Positions 43,929-52,398 of a stretch of DNA of 64,000 nt are shown here, in pieces. Numbering within the stretch: the first letter of the stretch is position 1; every line of letters begins with the position of its first letter. Both the position numbers and the translations under genes were made by a program. This DNA is from Clostridium_AM tanneri (GTDB taxonomy: Bacteria > Bacillota > Clostridia > Clostridiales > Clostridiaceae). The notes beneath the pieces are model-generated. The model did no database searches. It was given only the letters and a program-made list of their open reading frames with translations, and was not told the DNA's origin. Location: positions 171,022 through 235,021 of the forward strand of contig NZ_JARUJP010000003.1 in assembly GCF_033659955.1 (NCBI RefSeq), written 5' to 3'.

Positions 43929-44858
43929 ATGGGAGTAACAGTTAAAGATCTCATAGAAGATTTAAGTTTAGAAGTAGTTAACGAAGGAGATACAGTTACT
44001 GAAATAACCATTAGTGATATAAATAGACCAGGACTTCAGTTTTCAGGCTTCTATAATTACTATGCAAATGAAAGAGTTCAGGTTGTTGGAAAGGCTGAGT
44101 GGAGTTTTTTAGATGCAATGCAGCCATCCTTAAGAAGGAAAAGACTGGAAAAATACTTCAAATTTGATAGTCCATGCACCATAATAACTAGAGGTTTAGA
44201 GCCTCATGAGGAGTTTATGGAAACAGCGAAAAAAAATAACAGGTGGATTTTAAGGACAGAAAATACTTCTACCAGATTTGTAAATAAGCTTATGAATTAC
44301 CTAGATGATAAGTTAGCACCGGAGACAAGGCTTCATGGAGTTCTTGTAGATGTTTACGGAATAGGGATTCTTATAACAGGGGAAAGCGGTATAGGTAAAA
44401 GTGAAACTGCCCTTGAACTTATAAAAAGAGGCCATAGACTTGTAGCAGATGATGCTGTTGATATTAAAGAAATAGATGGCTCTCTCTATGGAACCTCTCC
44501 ATACATAACTGCTGGAATGATTGAAGTTAGAGGAATGGGCATAATTGACATTCCTGCTCTTTATGGCTTAAGTTCAATATTAAAAAGCAAGGAAATACAC
44601 CTTGTTGTGTATATTGAGCAGTGGAAGGAAGAGCAGAACTATGACAGATTAGGTATAGACAAGGAATATATAGACATATTGAACGTACCGGTGAGAAAGC
44701 TTAAAATTCCAATAAGACCAGGTAGAAATGTGGCTGTTATAATTGAAGCAGCAGCGGCAAATTATAGATACAGCTTCATAACTAATATAACACCAGTGGA
44801 TATAATTGGACAGAGGATTAAGGAAGAATCTGAAAGAAGGGGAAATGATGGAAAGTAA
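43929..44858 (+). CDS. hprK: HPr kinase/phosphorylase
   Basis: A 309-aa bifunctional enzyme that phosphorylates or dephosphorylates Ser46 of HPr and so sets carbon catabolite repression. The P-loop is GESGIGKSETALEL, followed by 'HRLVADDAVDI' and the signature 'IEVRGMGIIDIPALYG'. N-terminal domain and length are normal. It overlaps the next gene. Confidence 0.96.
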   Translation: MGVTVKDLIEDLSLEVVNEGDTVTEITISDINRPGLQFSGFYNYYANERVQVVGKAEWSFLDAMQPSLRRKRLEKYFKFDSPCTIITRGLEPHEEFMETAKKNNRWILRTENTSTRFVNKLMNYLDDKLAPETRLHGVLVDVYGIGILITGESGIGKSETALELIKRGHRLVADDAVDIKEIDGSLYGTSPYITAGMIEVRGMGIIDIPALYGLSSILKSKEIHLVVYIEQWKEEQNYDRLGIDKEYIDILNVPVRKLKIPIRPGRNVAVIIEAAAANYRYSFITNITPVDIIGQRIKEESERRGNDGK

Positions 44859-45396
44859 AAGGGGAATTAGAAAAATGATAAAAGAAAGGAGGGCTCTTTT
44901 AACAGAGGCAGAAAGGGAAAATCTAGATAGTATAATATTTAAAAAGGTTACTAATAGCAAGGAATATCAAGAAGCAAAGGTTATCTTTATTTTTGTAAGT
45001 TATGATACAGAATTAGATACACATAAAATCATAAAACAAGCACTTAAGGATGGAAAAAGAGTTTCTGTTCCTAGAATAATTTCTAAGGAAGAGGGAATGG
45101 ATGTAGTAGAAATAGAAGGTTTTGAAGATTTAAAACCAGGAGCTTATGGTATATTAGAACCTGAAGATAGCAAATTAAAAATAGATGAAAGCCTAATTGA
45201 TGTTTCTTACCTTCCAGGAGTTGCCTTTGATAGAAAAGGCGGAAGAGTTGGATACGGCGGCGGTTTTTATGATAGGTTTTTAAGGAAGACAAGAAAAGAT
45301 TCCTTGAAGATAGCTCTCGGATATAGTTTTCAAGTTTTAGAAGAAGTTCCTATGGATGACAATGATGAATTTATAGATGGAATAATTACTGATTAA
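44848..45396 (+). CDS. 5-formyltetrahydrofolate cyclo-ligase
   Basis: A 182-aa folate enzyme converting 5-formyl-THF to 5,10-methenyl-THF. 'KRGIRKMIKERRALL', 'IFIFVSYDTELDT', 'LPGVAFDRKGGRVGYGGGFYDRFL' are complete. The start overlaps hprK by 11 bases; ATG 44845 is an alternative. GAAGGGG serves as ribosome site inside hprK. Confidence 0.93.
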   Translation: MESKRGIRKMIKERRALLTEAERENLDSIIFKKVTNSKEYQEAKVIFIFVSYDTELDTHKIIKQALKDGKRVSVPRIISKEEGMDVVEIEGFEDLKPGAYGILEPEDSKLKIDESLIDVSYLPGVAFDRKGGRVGYGGGFYDRFLRKTRKDSLKIALGYSFQVLEEVPMDDNDEFIDGIITD

Positions 45397-45438
45397 ACCT
45401 CACAAAATATAAATACTGGCTTGCAATAAGCAATAATA

Positions 45439-45483
45439 AAAACTTGGGAATTGAAATTTTAACAGTTCAATTCTCAAGTTTTA
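45439..45483 (+). terminator. Terminator after the cyclo-ligase gene
   Basis: The stem AAAACTTG.GAATTGAA / TTCAATTC.CAAGTTTT has a single mismatch. It closes the DUF896-hprK-cyclo-ligase unit. Confidence 0.75.
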
Positions 45484-45525
45484 ATATTCCTATGTTTTTG
45501 TCAGTACTTATATTGGGGTGATTCT

Positions 45526-46464
45526 ATGAAAATTTTTGACCTGAATAATAATTTTAAGGATGTTACTAATAATTTTAAGTTTAATGGGAGTCACTACTGG
45601 ATTTTAGTACATGTAGATGAATTAGAGAAGGTTAAAGAAATTATTTTATTAGATGAAGACAGTTTAGCTGAATGTAAAAATTTTTCTCAGTCTTCTAAAA
45701 TTAGTTTTTATGAGGATTATGTATTTATCGTCCTGAATATACTAGAGTATTGCAGGGAGATAGTTACCTCAAAAGAGTTAAATGTGTTTTTAGGTGAGGA
45801 TTATTTAGTAACTATATGTAAAGATAGAATCGATATTGTAGAGAATCTAATAAAGGATATAGGTGACTTTAAAAATTGTTTCATGCTCAGGGATAAACCA
45901 CGGGTTTGTATATTGCTTTATTACATTTTAGATAGAATAATTGTTAACAATTATAATGTGATTTCTTCTTTAGAATCAGAAGCAGATAAAATTGAAATAA
46001 GCATTTTAAAAAATCCAAGACATGAACAAATAGATAACCTAATAACTTTAAGAAGACAGGTATATAAAATAAAAAAGTACCTAAATCCACTTAGATATAT
46101 AGGTGACAGCTTAGTGAGTAATGATAATCTAATAATAGAAAAAGAGAATATTGGACACTTTGTAAGCTTAAATAAAAAAATTGATAAATTGATGCTGGCT
46201 TTAGAAAATCTTGTACAGGATTTAGCATTAGTAAGAGAGGCTTTTGAATCTGAAATTGCTAACAAAACTAATGAACTGATGAAGGTTTTTACTGTAATAG
46301 CTACTATATTTTTACCTTTGAATTTAATTACTAGTATGTATGGTATGAATCTAAAGGGAATTCCTTTAATGGAAATAGAACATGGATGTTATTATGTAGT
46401 ATTTTTTATGATTTCTATTGCCTGCACCTTAATACTTATATTTAAAAAGAAGAAGTGGCTTTAG
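45526..46464 (+). CDS. CorA-family divalent cation transporter
   Basis: A 312-aa protein. A large cytosolic N-terminal domain ends in a long stalk helix, followed by two C-terminal membrane helices (about 250-270 and 285-305) with the diagnostic loop 'SMYGMNLKGIPLM' (GMN). It probably imports Mg2+ (or Co2+/Ni2+). Its end lies 38 bp before the aminopeptidase start. Confidence 0.92.
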   Translation: MKIFDLNNNFKDVTNNFKFNGSHYWILVHVDELEKVKEIILLDEDSLAECKNFSQSSKISFYEDYVFIVLNILEYCREIVTSKELNVFLGEDYLVTICKDRIDIVENLIKDIGDFKNCFMLRDKPRVCILLYYILDRIIVNNYNVISSLESEADKIEISILKNPRHEQIDNLITLRRQVYKIKKYLNPLRYIGDSLVSNDNLIIEKENIGHFVSLNKKIDKLMLALENLVQDLALVREAFESEIANKTNELMKVFTVIATIFLPLNLITSMYGMNLKGIPLMEIEHGCYYVVFFMISIACTLILIFKKKKWL

Positions 46465-46502
46465 AGTATATCTATAAATTAAGTTTGAAGGGAGAAAGGA
46501 AA

Positions 46503-47903
46503 ATGACAAAGGAATTGACAAAAAAATATGAATATGCTTGGGATAAGTATTCAGAGGAAGATTTAAAAAAAGTATTTAGCTTATCTGATAGGTATAAGGA
46601 GTTTGTTTCTAAATGTAAAACAGAAAGAGAATGTGTATTAGAGTTTATAGCTAGAGCAGAAAAAGCAGGATACAAATCCTTAGATGCAATTTTAAAAGAA
46701 AAAGGCACTTTAAAAGCTGGAGATAAGGTCTATGCAAATAAAATGGATAAATCCTTGGCTTTATTTGTCATCGGAAGTAATGGTTTTGAACAGGGATTAA
46801 GAATACTAGGGGCCCATGTAGATTCTCCAAGACTAGATTTAAAGCAAAATCCATTATATGAAGATACAGATTTAGCTTTATTTGAGACACATTATTATGG
46901 AGGTATAAAGAAATATCAGTGGGTTACACTTCCGCTGGCGATTCATGGAGTTGTAATAAAAAAGGACGGAACAAAAGTAGAAGTAGTAATAGGTGAAGAT
47001 GAAAATGATCCAGTAGTTGGAGTTTCAGATCTTCTTATACATTTAGCTGCAGACCAAATGGACAAAAAAGCCAATAAGGTTATTGAAGGAGAAGATTTAA
47101 ATATTTTAATTGGAAGTATGCCAATTGCAGATAAAGATGGAAAGGATAGAGTTAAACAAAACATATTAAAGCTATTAAATGATAAGTATGGAATTATAGA
47201 GGAAGATTTTGTATCTGCAGAACTTGAGGTGGTTCCTTCAGGAAAGGCTAGAGATTATGGAATAGACAAAAGTATGGTTATGGCCTATGGTCATGATGAC
47301 AGAATATGTGCATATACATCCTTCGAGTCTATGATGAACATAGAGAACCCTGATAAAACCTGCGTTACCCTATTAGTAGATAAAGAGGAAATAGGAAGTG
47401 TAGGTGCTACAGGAATGCATTCTAAGTTTTTTGAAGATACATTAGCGGAAATCATGAACCTCTGCAATGACTATGATGGATTAAAATTAAGAAGAACATT
47501 AAGAAATTCAAAGATGTTGTCCTCTGATGTAACTGCAGCCTACGATCCAAACTTTCCATCAGTTATGGAGAAGAAGAACACAGCATACTTTGGAAAGGGT
47601 GTAGTATTTAATAAGTATACTGGAGCAAGAGGAAAGAATAGCTCTAATGATGCTAACCCAGAGTATATAGCTGAATTAAGAAATATTATGGATAAACATA
47701 ATGTAGTATGGCAAACTTCTGAGCTTGGAAAGGTGGACCAAGGCGGTGGCGGAACTATAGCTTATATTTTAGCTGAATACGGAATGAATGTAGTAGACTT
47801 TGGAATAGCTCTCCACAATATGCATGCTCCATGGGAGATAGCAAGTAAAGCAGATATTTATGAAGCTGTAAAGGGATATAATGCATTTTTAGTAGAGGCT
47901 TAA
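46503..47903 (+). CDS. M18-family aminopeptidase
   Basis: A 466-aa zinc aminopeptidase. 'GAHVDSPRLDLK' and 'YAYGHDDRICAYTS'-type segments (here VMAYGHDDRICAYTS), 'LLVDKEEIGSVGATG' and 'HNMHAPWEIASKADIYEA' hold the metal ligands and catalytic acid. ATG 46503 is chosen because GGGAGAAAGG precedes it. It trims N-terminal residues from peptides in the cytosol. Confidence 0.93.
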   Translation: MTKELTKKYEYAWDKYSEEDLKKVFSLSDRYKEFVSKCKTERECVLEFIARAEKAGYKSLDAILKEKGTLKAGDKVYANKMDKSLALFVIGSNGFEQGLRILGAHVDSPRLDLKQNPLYEDTDLALFETHYYGGIKKYQWVTLPLAIHGVVIKKDGTKVEVVIGEDENDPVVGVSDLLIHLAADQMDKKANKVIEGEDLNILIGSMPIADKDGKDRVKQNILKLLNDKYGIIEEDFVSAELEVVPSGKARDYGIDKSMVMAYGHDDRICAYTSFESMMNIENPDKTCVTLLVDKEEIGSVGATGMHSKFFEDTLAEIMNLCNDYDGLKLRRTLRNSKMLSSDVTAAYDPNFPSVMEKKNTAYFGKGVVFNKYTGARGKNSSNDANPEYIAELRNIMDKHNVVWQTSELGKVDQGGGGTIAYILAEYGMNVVDFGIALHNMHAPWEIASKADIYEAVKGYNAFLVEA

Positions 47904-48006
47904 GGGTAATATTTTCTTTAACATGAAATATTAAAGTTTATATATATAGGATAAAAAATGTTTTGTATTATGGGAAAGTATTGTAAATAATAGTGATAAT
48001 TTAGTA

Positions 48007-48040
48007 CACCCCTTAATAAATAATATTAAGGGGTGGTAAT
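48007..48040 (+). promoter_or_regulatory. Hairpin sequestering the holin-like gene's ribosome site
   Basis: CACCCCTTAATA (48007-48018) pairs perfectly with TATTAAGGGGTG (48024-48035) around an AATAA loop. The right arm is the ribosome site itself, five bases before the ATG at 48041. There is no T-run, so it is not a terminator. Confidence 0.7.
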
Positions 48041-48256
48041 ATGAATAGATTTAGAAACTATGGCCTATGGCTTTCTATTGCTGCATTTATACCTATGTTA
48101 TTAAAGGCCTTTGGAAAGGACATTCTTCCTGATAACTATGACGAATTAATTAACGCTTTTTTATCTATACTTGTAATAGCAGGAATTTTAAACAATCCTC
48201 AGACCAATAATAGGGGATTTCTTGACGATGCTTCTAATAGAAAAAAGCTAAAATAA
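48041..48256 (+). CDS. Phi-LC3-type holin-like protein
   Basis: A 71-aa protein with two hydrophobic segments (about 8-24 and 38-52): 'NYGLWLSIAAFIPMLLKAFG', 'ILPDNYDELINAFLSILVIAGILNNP'. This matches small phage holins of the phi-LC3 family. No endolysin or other phage gene is nearby, so it is a remnant or a domesticated membrane protein. Translation appears tightly limited by the upstream hairpin. Confidence 0.8.
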   Translation: MNRFRNYGLWLSIAAFIPMLLKAFGKDILPDNYDELINAFLSILVIAGILNNPQTNNRGFLDDASNRKKLK

Positions 48257-48289
48257 CCATTAAATTAAGAAATAAAAACCTTAAGATCA

Positions 48290-48332
48290 ATGGGAAGAAG
48301 ATAACAAGTAATGAAAGTTATCTTCTTCCCAT
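48290..48332. terminator. Bidirectional terminator, holin-like / PHP genes
   Basis: A perfect 16-bp stem, ATGGGAAGAAGATAAC against GTTATCTTCTTCCCAT, with 11-nt loop lies between the convergent genes. Confidence 0.8.
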
Positions 48333-48347
48333 TTCTAGTTATTAGGA

Positions 48348-49187
48348 TTACATATCATTAAGCTTATCTAGAAAGGCTTCAATACCATACTTGTCTAAGG
48401 ATACTTCACCAACCCTAGAGGCATGTTTTGAATCATCCTTAGCTATACCGTGGAAATCAGAGCCTGCAGTAATTATTTTGTTATACTTTTCCGCATAATT
48501 TTTAAACCTTTCCGTATCCTCTGCACTATTCATAGAGTATATAGCCTCAATTCCATCAAAAGGAAGAGTCAACAACTCATCTATGTCTAAAGTTTTTATT
48601 AAAACAGGATGAGCTAATGAAACAAGGGCATTTACAGACTTTAATAGTCTTATTCCATCCTCTGTAGTTAGCTTCTTATTGGGAACATAGGCTGGACTAT
48701 CTTCACCAATAAAATGTTCAAAAATATAATCCCAGGTATAGTTATAACCTGCATCCACTATAGCTTTTGCAATATGAGGCCTTGCTACAATGCCATGAGC
48801 TCCTTCTAGCATCTTCTTAGAGTCTAGTTTTATATTAAAGATTTTGTATAAGTTTTCTACAATCTTTTCTGCTCTTTGAATCCTATATTCATTCATGTCT
48901 TTTAAATAGCTTTTGAATTCCTCACTTATGTCTTCTATAGACCTAAAATATCCCAAGATATGAACAGTTTTATTTCTATGAAGGGTAGAAAGTTCTATTC
49001 CGGGAATTACTGTAATTCCAATATGCTTTCCTTCGGAGACAGCTTCATCAATACCTGCCACCGTATCGTGATCTGTAACTGCCATTATATCTACCTCTTC
49101 TTTTCTAGCTAGGTTAACTAATTCTTTTGGGGATAGCTTACCATCGGAAGCCTTTGTGTGTAAGTGAAAATCTCCTTTTTTATACAA
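48348..49187 (-). CDS. PHP-domain phosphoesterase (YciV-like)
   Basis: A 279-aa metal-dependent phosphoesterase. PHP motifs 'DFHLHTKASDGKLSP', 'AVTDHDTV', 'PGIELS', 'VSLAHP' and 'TAGSDFHG' supply the metal ligands. YciV relatives hydrolyse 3',5'-nucleoside bisphosphates or trim RNA 5' ends. TTG 49187 follows AGGTGA by five bases; GTG 49196 is the alternative start. Confidence 0.88.
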   Translation of the reverse strand: MYKKGDFHLHTKASDGKLSPKELVNLARKEEVDIMAVTDHDTVAGIDEAVSEGKHIGITVIPGIELSTLHRNKTVHILGYFRSIEDISEEFKSYLKDMNEYRIQRAEKIVENLYKIFNIKLDSKKMLEGAHGIVARPHIAKAIVDAGYNYTWDYIFEHFIGEDSPAYVPNKKLTTEDGIRLLKSVNALVSLAHPVLIKTLDIDELLTLPFDGIEAIYSMNSAEDTERFKNYAEKYNKIITAGSDFHGIAKDDSKHASRVGEVSLDKYGIEAFLDKLNDM

Positions 49188-49498
49188 TAAAATCACCTGC
49201 TTGTCGAAAATTTTTGTTTTCCTAAATGTTCCATCAAGGCTTTAACATTTTAGAATTTATTCTTTAGTGTAGTAAGTTTATTATAATACAATACATCAAC
49301 AATTCAAAATGCAAGGGAAAATTATTTGTAATAGTACCAAGTTTTGTTCTACTAATAATAAGAATTTGGCATATATATGGATTAGAGCCTATAACACCCA
49401 TTACCCTTGTACAACATAGGTGTTATATGATATATTTTATATAAGGTTCAGTATTTTTTAAATTATCTAGTAATTCTGTGGGAAAGGTAGGGGATAGT
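49188..49498. other. Divergent region between PHP and ferritin-like genes
   Basis: It holds an inverted repeat TATAACACC (49390-49398) / GGTGTTATA (49419-49427) with a 20-nt loop, upstream of the ferritin-like gene. It could be an operator or a small hairpin RNA. No coding frame is seen. Confidence 0.4.
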
Positions 49499-49978
49499 AT
49501 GAATAATTTTAACGGACTTGAAATATTAAAAATAGCTATATTAATGGAAGAAGAGGGACAAAAGTTTTATACTAATGGCGCTAAATATACTACAGGAAAA
49601 ATAAAAGATTTTTTATTAGCTGCTGCAGGTCAGGAGTTTATTCACAAAGAACAGTTTACAAAAATATATAATGACCTATTAGAAAAAAAAGAGGATGACT
49701 ACGATTATCTATTTGATACAGATGTAACTGCTTATTTAAAGGCATTAATAGAAAATAAGGTATTCGATAAAAAAGAACCGGCAGAGGACGCATTTAAAAG
49801 TTTAAAATCTGCTTTAGAATATGCCATAAAGTCGGAAAAGTTAACTGTAGAGGTTTATACAAAGATGTACGAAGGAATTTCTATTGGTGAGGTTAAAGAA
49901 GTGCTATCTGGTTTAATAGAGCAGGAAAAAGCCCATGTTGATTATTTTACAAAATTACTTAGTGAAATAGAAGAGTAA
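49499..49978 (+). CDS. Ferritin-like (rubrerythrin-type) protein
   Basis: A 159-aa four-helix protein. 'MEEEGQKFY', 'GQEFIHKEQF', 'EYAIKSEKLTVEVY' and 'IEQEKAHVDYF' give the Glu/Glu-xx-His pattern of a diiron site. There is no rubredoxin domain. It probably takes part in peroxide or iron handling. ATG 49499 follows a GGTAGGGGAT site. Confidence 0.82.
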   Translation: MNNFNGLEILKIAILMEEEGQKFYTNGAKYTTGKIKDFLLAAAGQEFIHKEQFTKIYNDLLEKKEDDYDYLFDTDVTAYLKALIENKVFDKKEPAEDAFKSLKSALEYAIKSEKLTVEVYTKMYEGISIGEVKEVLSGLIEQEKAHVDYFTKLLSEIEE

Positions 49979-49984
49979 ATAGTA

Positions 49985-50020
49985 ATAAGCTGTGAATAAA
50001 GGAATTTGTTCACAGCTTAT
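49985..50020. terminator. Bidirectional terminator
   Basis: The perfect 12-bp stem ATAAGCTGTGAA / TTCACAGCTTAT lies between convergent genes, followed by a T-rich stretch. Confidence 0.75.
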
Positions 50021-50024
50021 CTTT

Positions 50025-51077
50025 CTATAGACCCTTAGTAATGTATCTTGCAAAGTTTTCTGCCTTAACCTCTATATTCTCCACATTAAATATTGCTTTA
50101 GGGTCATTGGCAGTTTCCGTAATAATTGCATAAGGGGGAAGTCTAAAGCCCTTATTAATATTAAGCGCTCCTATAAGTTGCTTTGCTACAGAGTCTCCAC
50201 CAGAGTTACCAGAAACTATTACTCCAAAAATAGATTTATCATAAAATTTAATTCTATGATATAACACTGTAATTCTATTTATTGTAGCGGTTAAATTAGC
50301 TGCTATAGCATCGTTATAGTTAGGGCACAGCCATATTATTGAATCTGATTCTTCGATAGAAGGTAACACATCTTCAACCAGCATACCCCCGTAGAAGCAG
50401 CTGTTTTGTTTGCTGTAATGGACACAGAGTTTATAGGAGCAGCCCTTGCAATCCTGAACTTTGCCATTTTCTATTTGTATTTCTTTTATATTTAATCCTT
50501 TTAAGTGTTTTGATATCATATTCCATAATTCTAGAGTATTAGAAAATTTATTTGGTGAAGAGTATAATACTGTTACTTTTTTATTTTTCTTTGGTGATGA
50601 ATCTTTATATTCCAATAATCTTTGGCCTAGTTTATTACATAAATCAATACAAATTTCTTCTAAAGTTAATGGAATAACCTTTTGCCATGTTAGGAAGTTT
50701 CTTAGGCTAGAGGTAGCTTCCACTAAAGACTTACCTATAAAATTGCAGCCTAAGCTATTTGCTAAGAAAATAATATCTTGAGCGGTTCCTTTGGTTCCAA
50801 GTTCAGAGCTGCTGTGAATTAGCAGTGCACCGGTAGAGCCATAGAAAAAGTCATTTTCCTCATCTTTAAGTTTTTCGAAAAATTTTAGCATTGGCAAGTC
50901 ATAACCAGTGATACCAACCTCCGCTGCAAAGAGTATCTTTTTATTTTTAAAATTGGAACAATCTGAGGGAGCTTTTACGTATACTGTAGAATGAAAACTA
51001 TTAGAGAAACTTTGAATCATTCCCTGTAACTGTCCAGAAATACTTTCATTTGGAACTATTACATATAAAGTCTCCAT
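50025..51077 (-). CDS. NAD(P)H:FMN reductase-like flavodoxin-fold protein, third gene of giant-protein operon
   Basis: A 350-aa protein. Residues from about 165 resemble the NADPH-dependent FMN reductase fold: 'KKVTVLYSSPNKFSNTLELWN', 'VQDCKGCSYKLC' (a Cys motif frequent in this family), 'DSIIWLCPNYNDAIAANLTATINR' and 'IVSGNSGGDSVAKQL'. The N-terminal 160 residues look like a second, degenerate flavodoxin-like domain. It lies 23 bp behind the dehydrogenase-like gene with a GAGGTGG site. The natural electron acceptor is unknown. Confidence 0.72.
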   Translation of the reverse strand: METLYVIVPNESISGQLQGMIQSFSNSFHSTVYVKAPSDCSNFKNKKILFAAEVGITGYDLPMLKFFEKLKDEENDFFYGSTGALLIHSSSELGTKGTAQDIIFLANSLGCNFIGKSLVEATSSLRNFLTWQKVIPLTLEEICIDLCNKLGQRLLEYKDSSPKKNKKVTVLYSSPNKFSNTLELWNMISKHLKGLNIKEIQIENGKVQDCKGCSYKLCVHYSKQNSCFYGGMLVEDVLPSIEESDSIIWLCPNYNDAIAANLTATINRITVLYHRIKFYDKSIFGVIVSGNSGGDSVAKQLIGALNINKGFRLPPYAIITETANDPKAIFNVENIEVKAENFARYITKGL

Positions 51078-51100
51078 AGATTCACCACCTCTTTTAAAAT

Positions 51101-52369
51101 CTATAAAAAACTGTTGTAGGTATGCTGTAATTTCTTAAAAAGAACATCGTCAATATAATCATAGGTTTCTAGCTCTATACCTGAAGGAAGTAATCTATTT
51201 CTGCATCCCATAAATACACCACCTAAGAAGGTAGCGCTGTAATGCCATTCTCCTTTTATAGTAGCTATAAGTGACAGGGAACCAGAGGAAAGAGCAGGGG
51301 CTACGTAGGGCTTAAAGCCCAGTGCGCGCACCTCTAAGTTAGCTTTCTTTGTTCTTTCTGTAAGATAGTCTGAAATTTCCTCATTATAATTTTTCATACT
51401 GTCAGCTATTATAAGTCCCTCACCATGAGGCCCAAAGGCTCTCCCTTCCTTTAAGTAATGTTTATACTCTAATTTTTCAGAGGCATAGTAGGAAGCTCTG
51501 GCATTCATTACTCCTAGGCCATAACCTCTTATTTGTTCTGGTAGAAGGCCCTGAAAATCAAAATTTTTATTTATATCTTTATTACTCTCCAAAAAGGCTG
51601 TTTTACAAAGCAAGTCTACAGGATCAGAGACCACTGCAAATATGCCTTTAAAGTTACTTTCTCTGGCAAGCCTAGAGTAATAGCTCACTATCTTGGCATT
51701 ACCTTCAAATTGAGCCAGTCTTACATCAAAGTCTTCCTTTCCAACTTGAGGAACTCCAATAGAAACACAGAATATAAACATATCACAGTTAAAAAGCTCA
51801 TCTTCCTTAAGAGGAATTATAGGAGGATATTCTTTATCAGGGGTAGGGGAGAGGATTTGATTACATTCATACTCCCATCTTTTCATTTTATCTTCCCCTT
51901 TATCAAAAATATTAATTCTTGATATACAATCTCCACCTAATAAGCGTAATCCAGTAATCAAGGTGCCGCCTACATCTCCAAGGCCAACTACAGTTACAGA
52001 CCACTTTTTAGTATTAGACTTTTCTCCATTAATTATTGGAAGATCCTTAGATAAAAGCTCCTGCCAATTAGGATAATTAGTATTTACAGCAGTGACCTTT
52101 CTATTATCTATCTTCTCAATAAGCCAAGATGGCAGGCTAGAACTTCTATTCCTTCTCAACAGATTTAAGTTTTCTTCCTGAATAAATAAATTACTATCGG
52201 AAGTTACAGAAAAGCTTCTCCGAGATTTTTCAGGAGTCAAACTGTTTAATGCAAAAATAGTGCCATTATAATTCTGAGCAAAGTCTTCCGAAAGCTCTTT
52301 AAAGTCATATTTTTTATTAGATAATAATAGTTTATTCTGGTGCTCGTAGTAATATAAGTTATTATTCAT
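51101..52369 (-). CDS. Lactate/malate dehydrogenase-like protein, second gene of giant-protein operon
   Basis: A 422-aa protein. An unusual N-terminal region of about 120 residues precedes a Rossmann domain, 'SVTVVGLGDVGGTLITGLRLLGG' at about 124, then 'DMFIFCVSIGVPQVG', 'AVVSDPVDLLC' and 'FGPHGEGLIIADS', which correspond to the NAD-binding and catalytic-His segments of the lactate/malate family. The substrate loop is not classical, so the 2-hydroxyacid cannot be named. It starts 29 bp after the giant gene. Confidence 0.72.
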   Translation of the reverse strand: MNNNLYYYEHQNKLLLSNKKYDFKELSEDFAQNYNGTIFALNSLTPEKSRRSFSVTSDSNLFIQEENLNLLRRNRSSSLPSWLIEKIDNRKVTAVNTNYPNWQELLSKDLPIINGEKSNTKKWSVTVVGLGDVGGTLITGLRLLGGDCISRINIFDKGEDKMKRWEYECNQILSPTPDKEYPPIIPLKEDELFNCDMFIFCVSIGVPQVGKEDFDVRLAQFEGNAKIVSYYSRLARESNFKGIFAVVSDPVDLLCKTAFLESNKDINKNFDFQGLLPEQIRGYGLGVMNARASYYASEKLEYKHYLKEGRAFGPHGEGLIIADSMKNYNEEISDYLTERTKKANLEVRALGFKPYVAPALSSGSLSLIATIKGEWHYSATFLGGVFMGCRNRLLPSGIELETYDYIDDVLFKKLQHTYNSFL

Positions 52370-52398
52370 AATATAACAGTCCTTTCCCTTTTGTCTTA

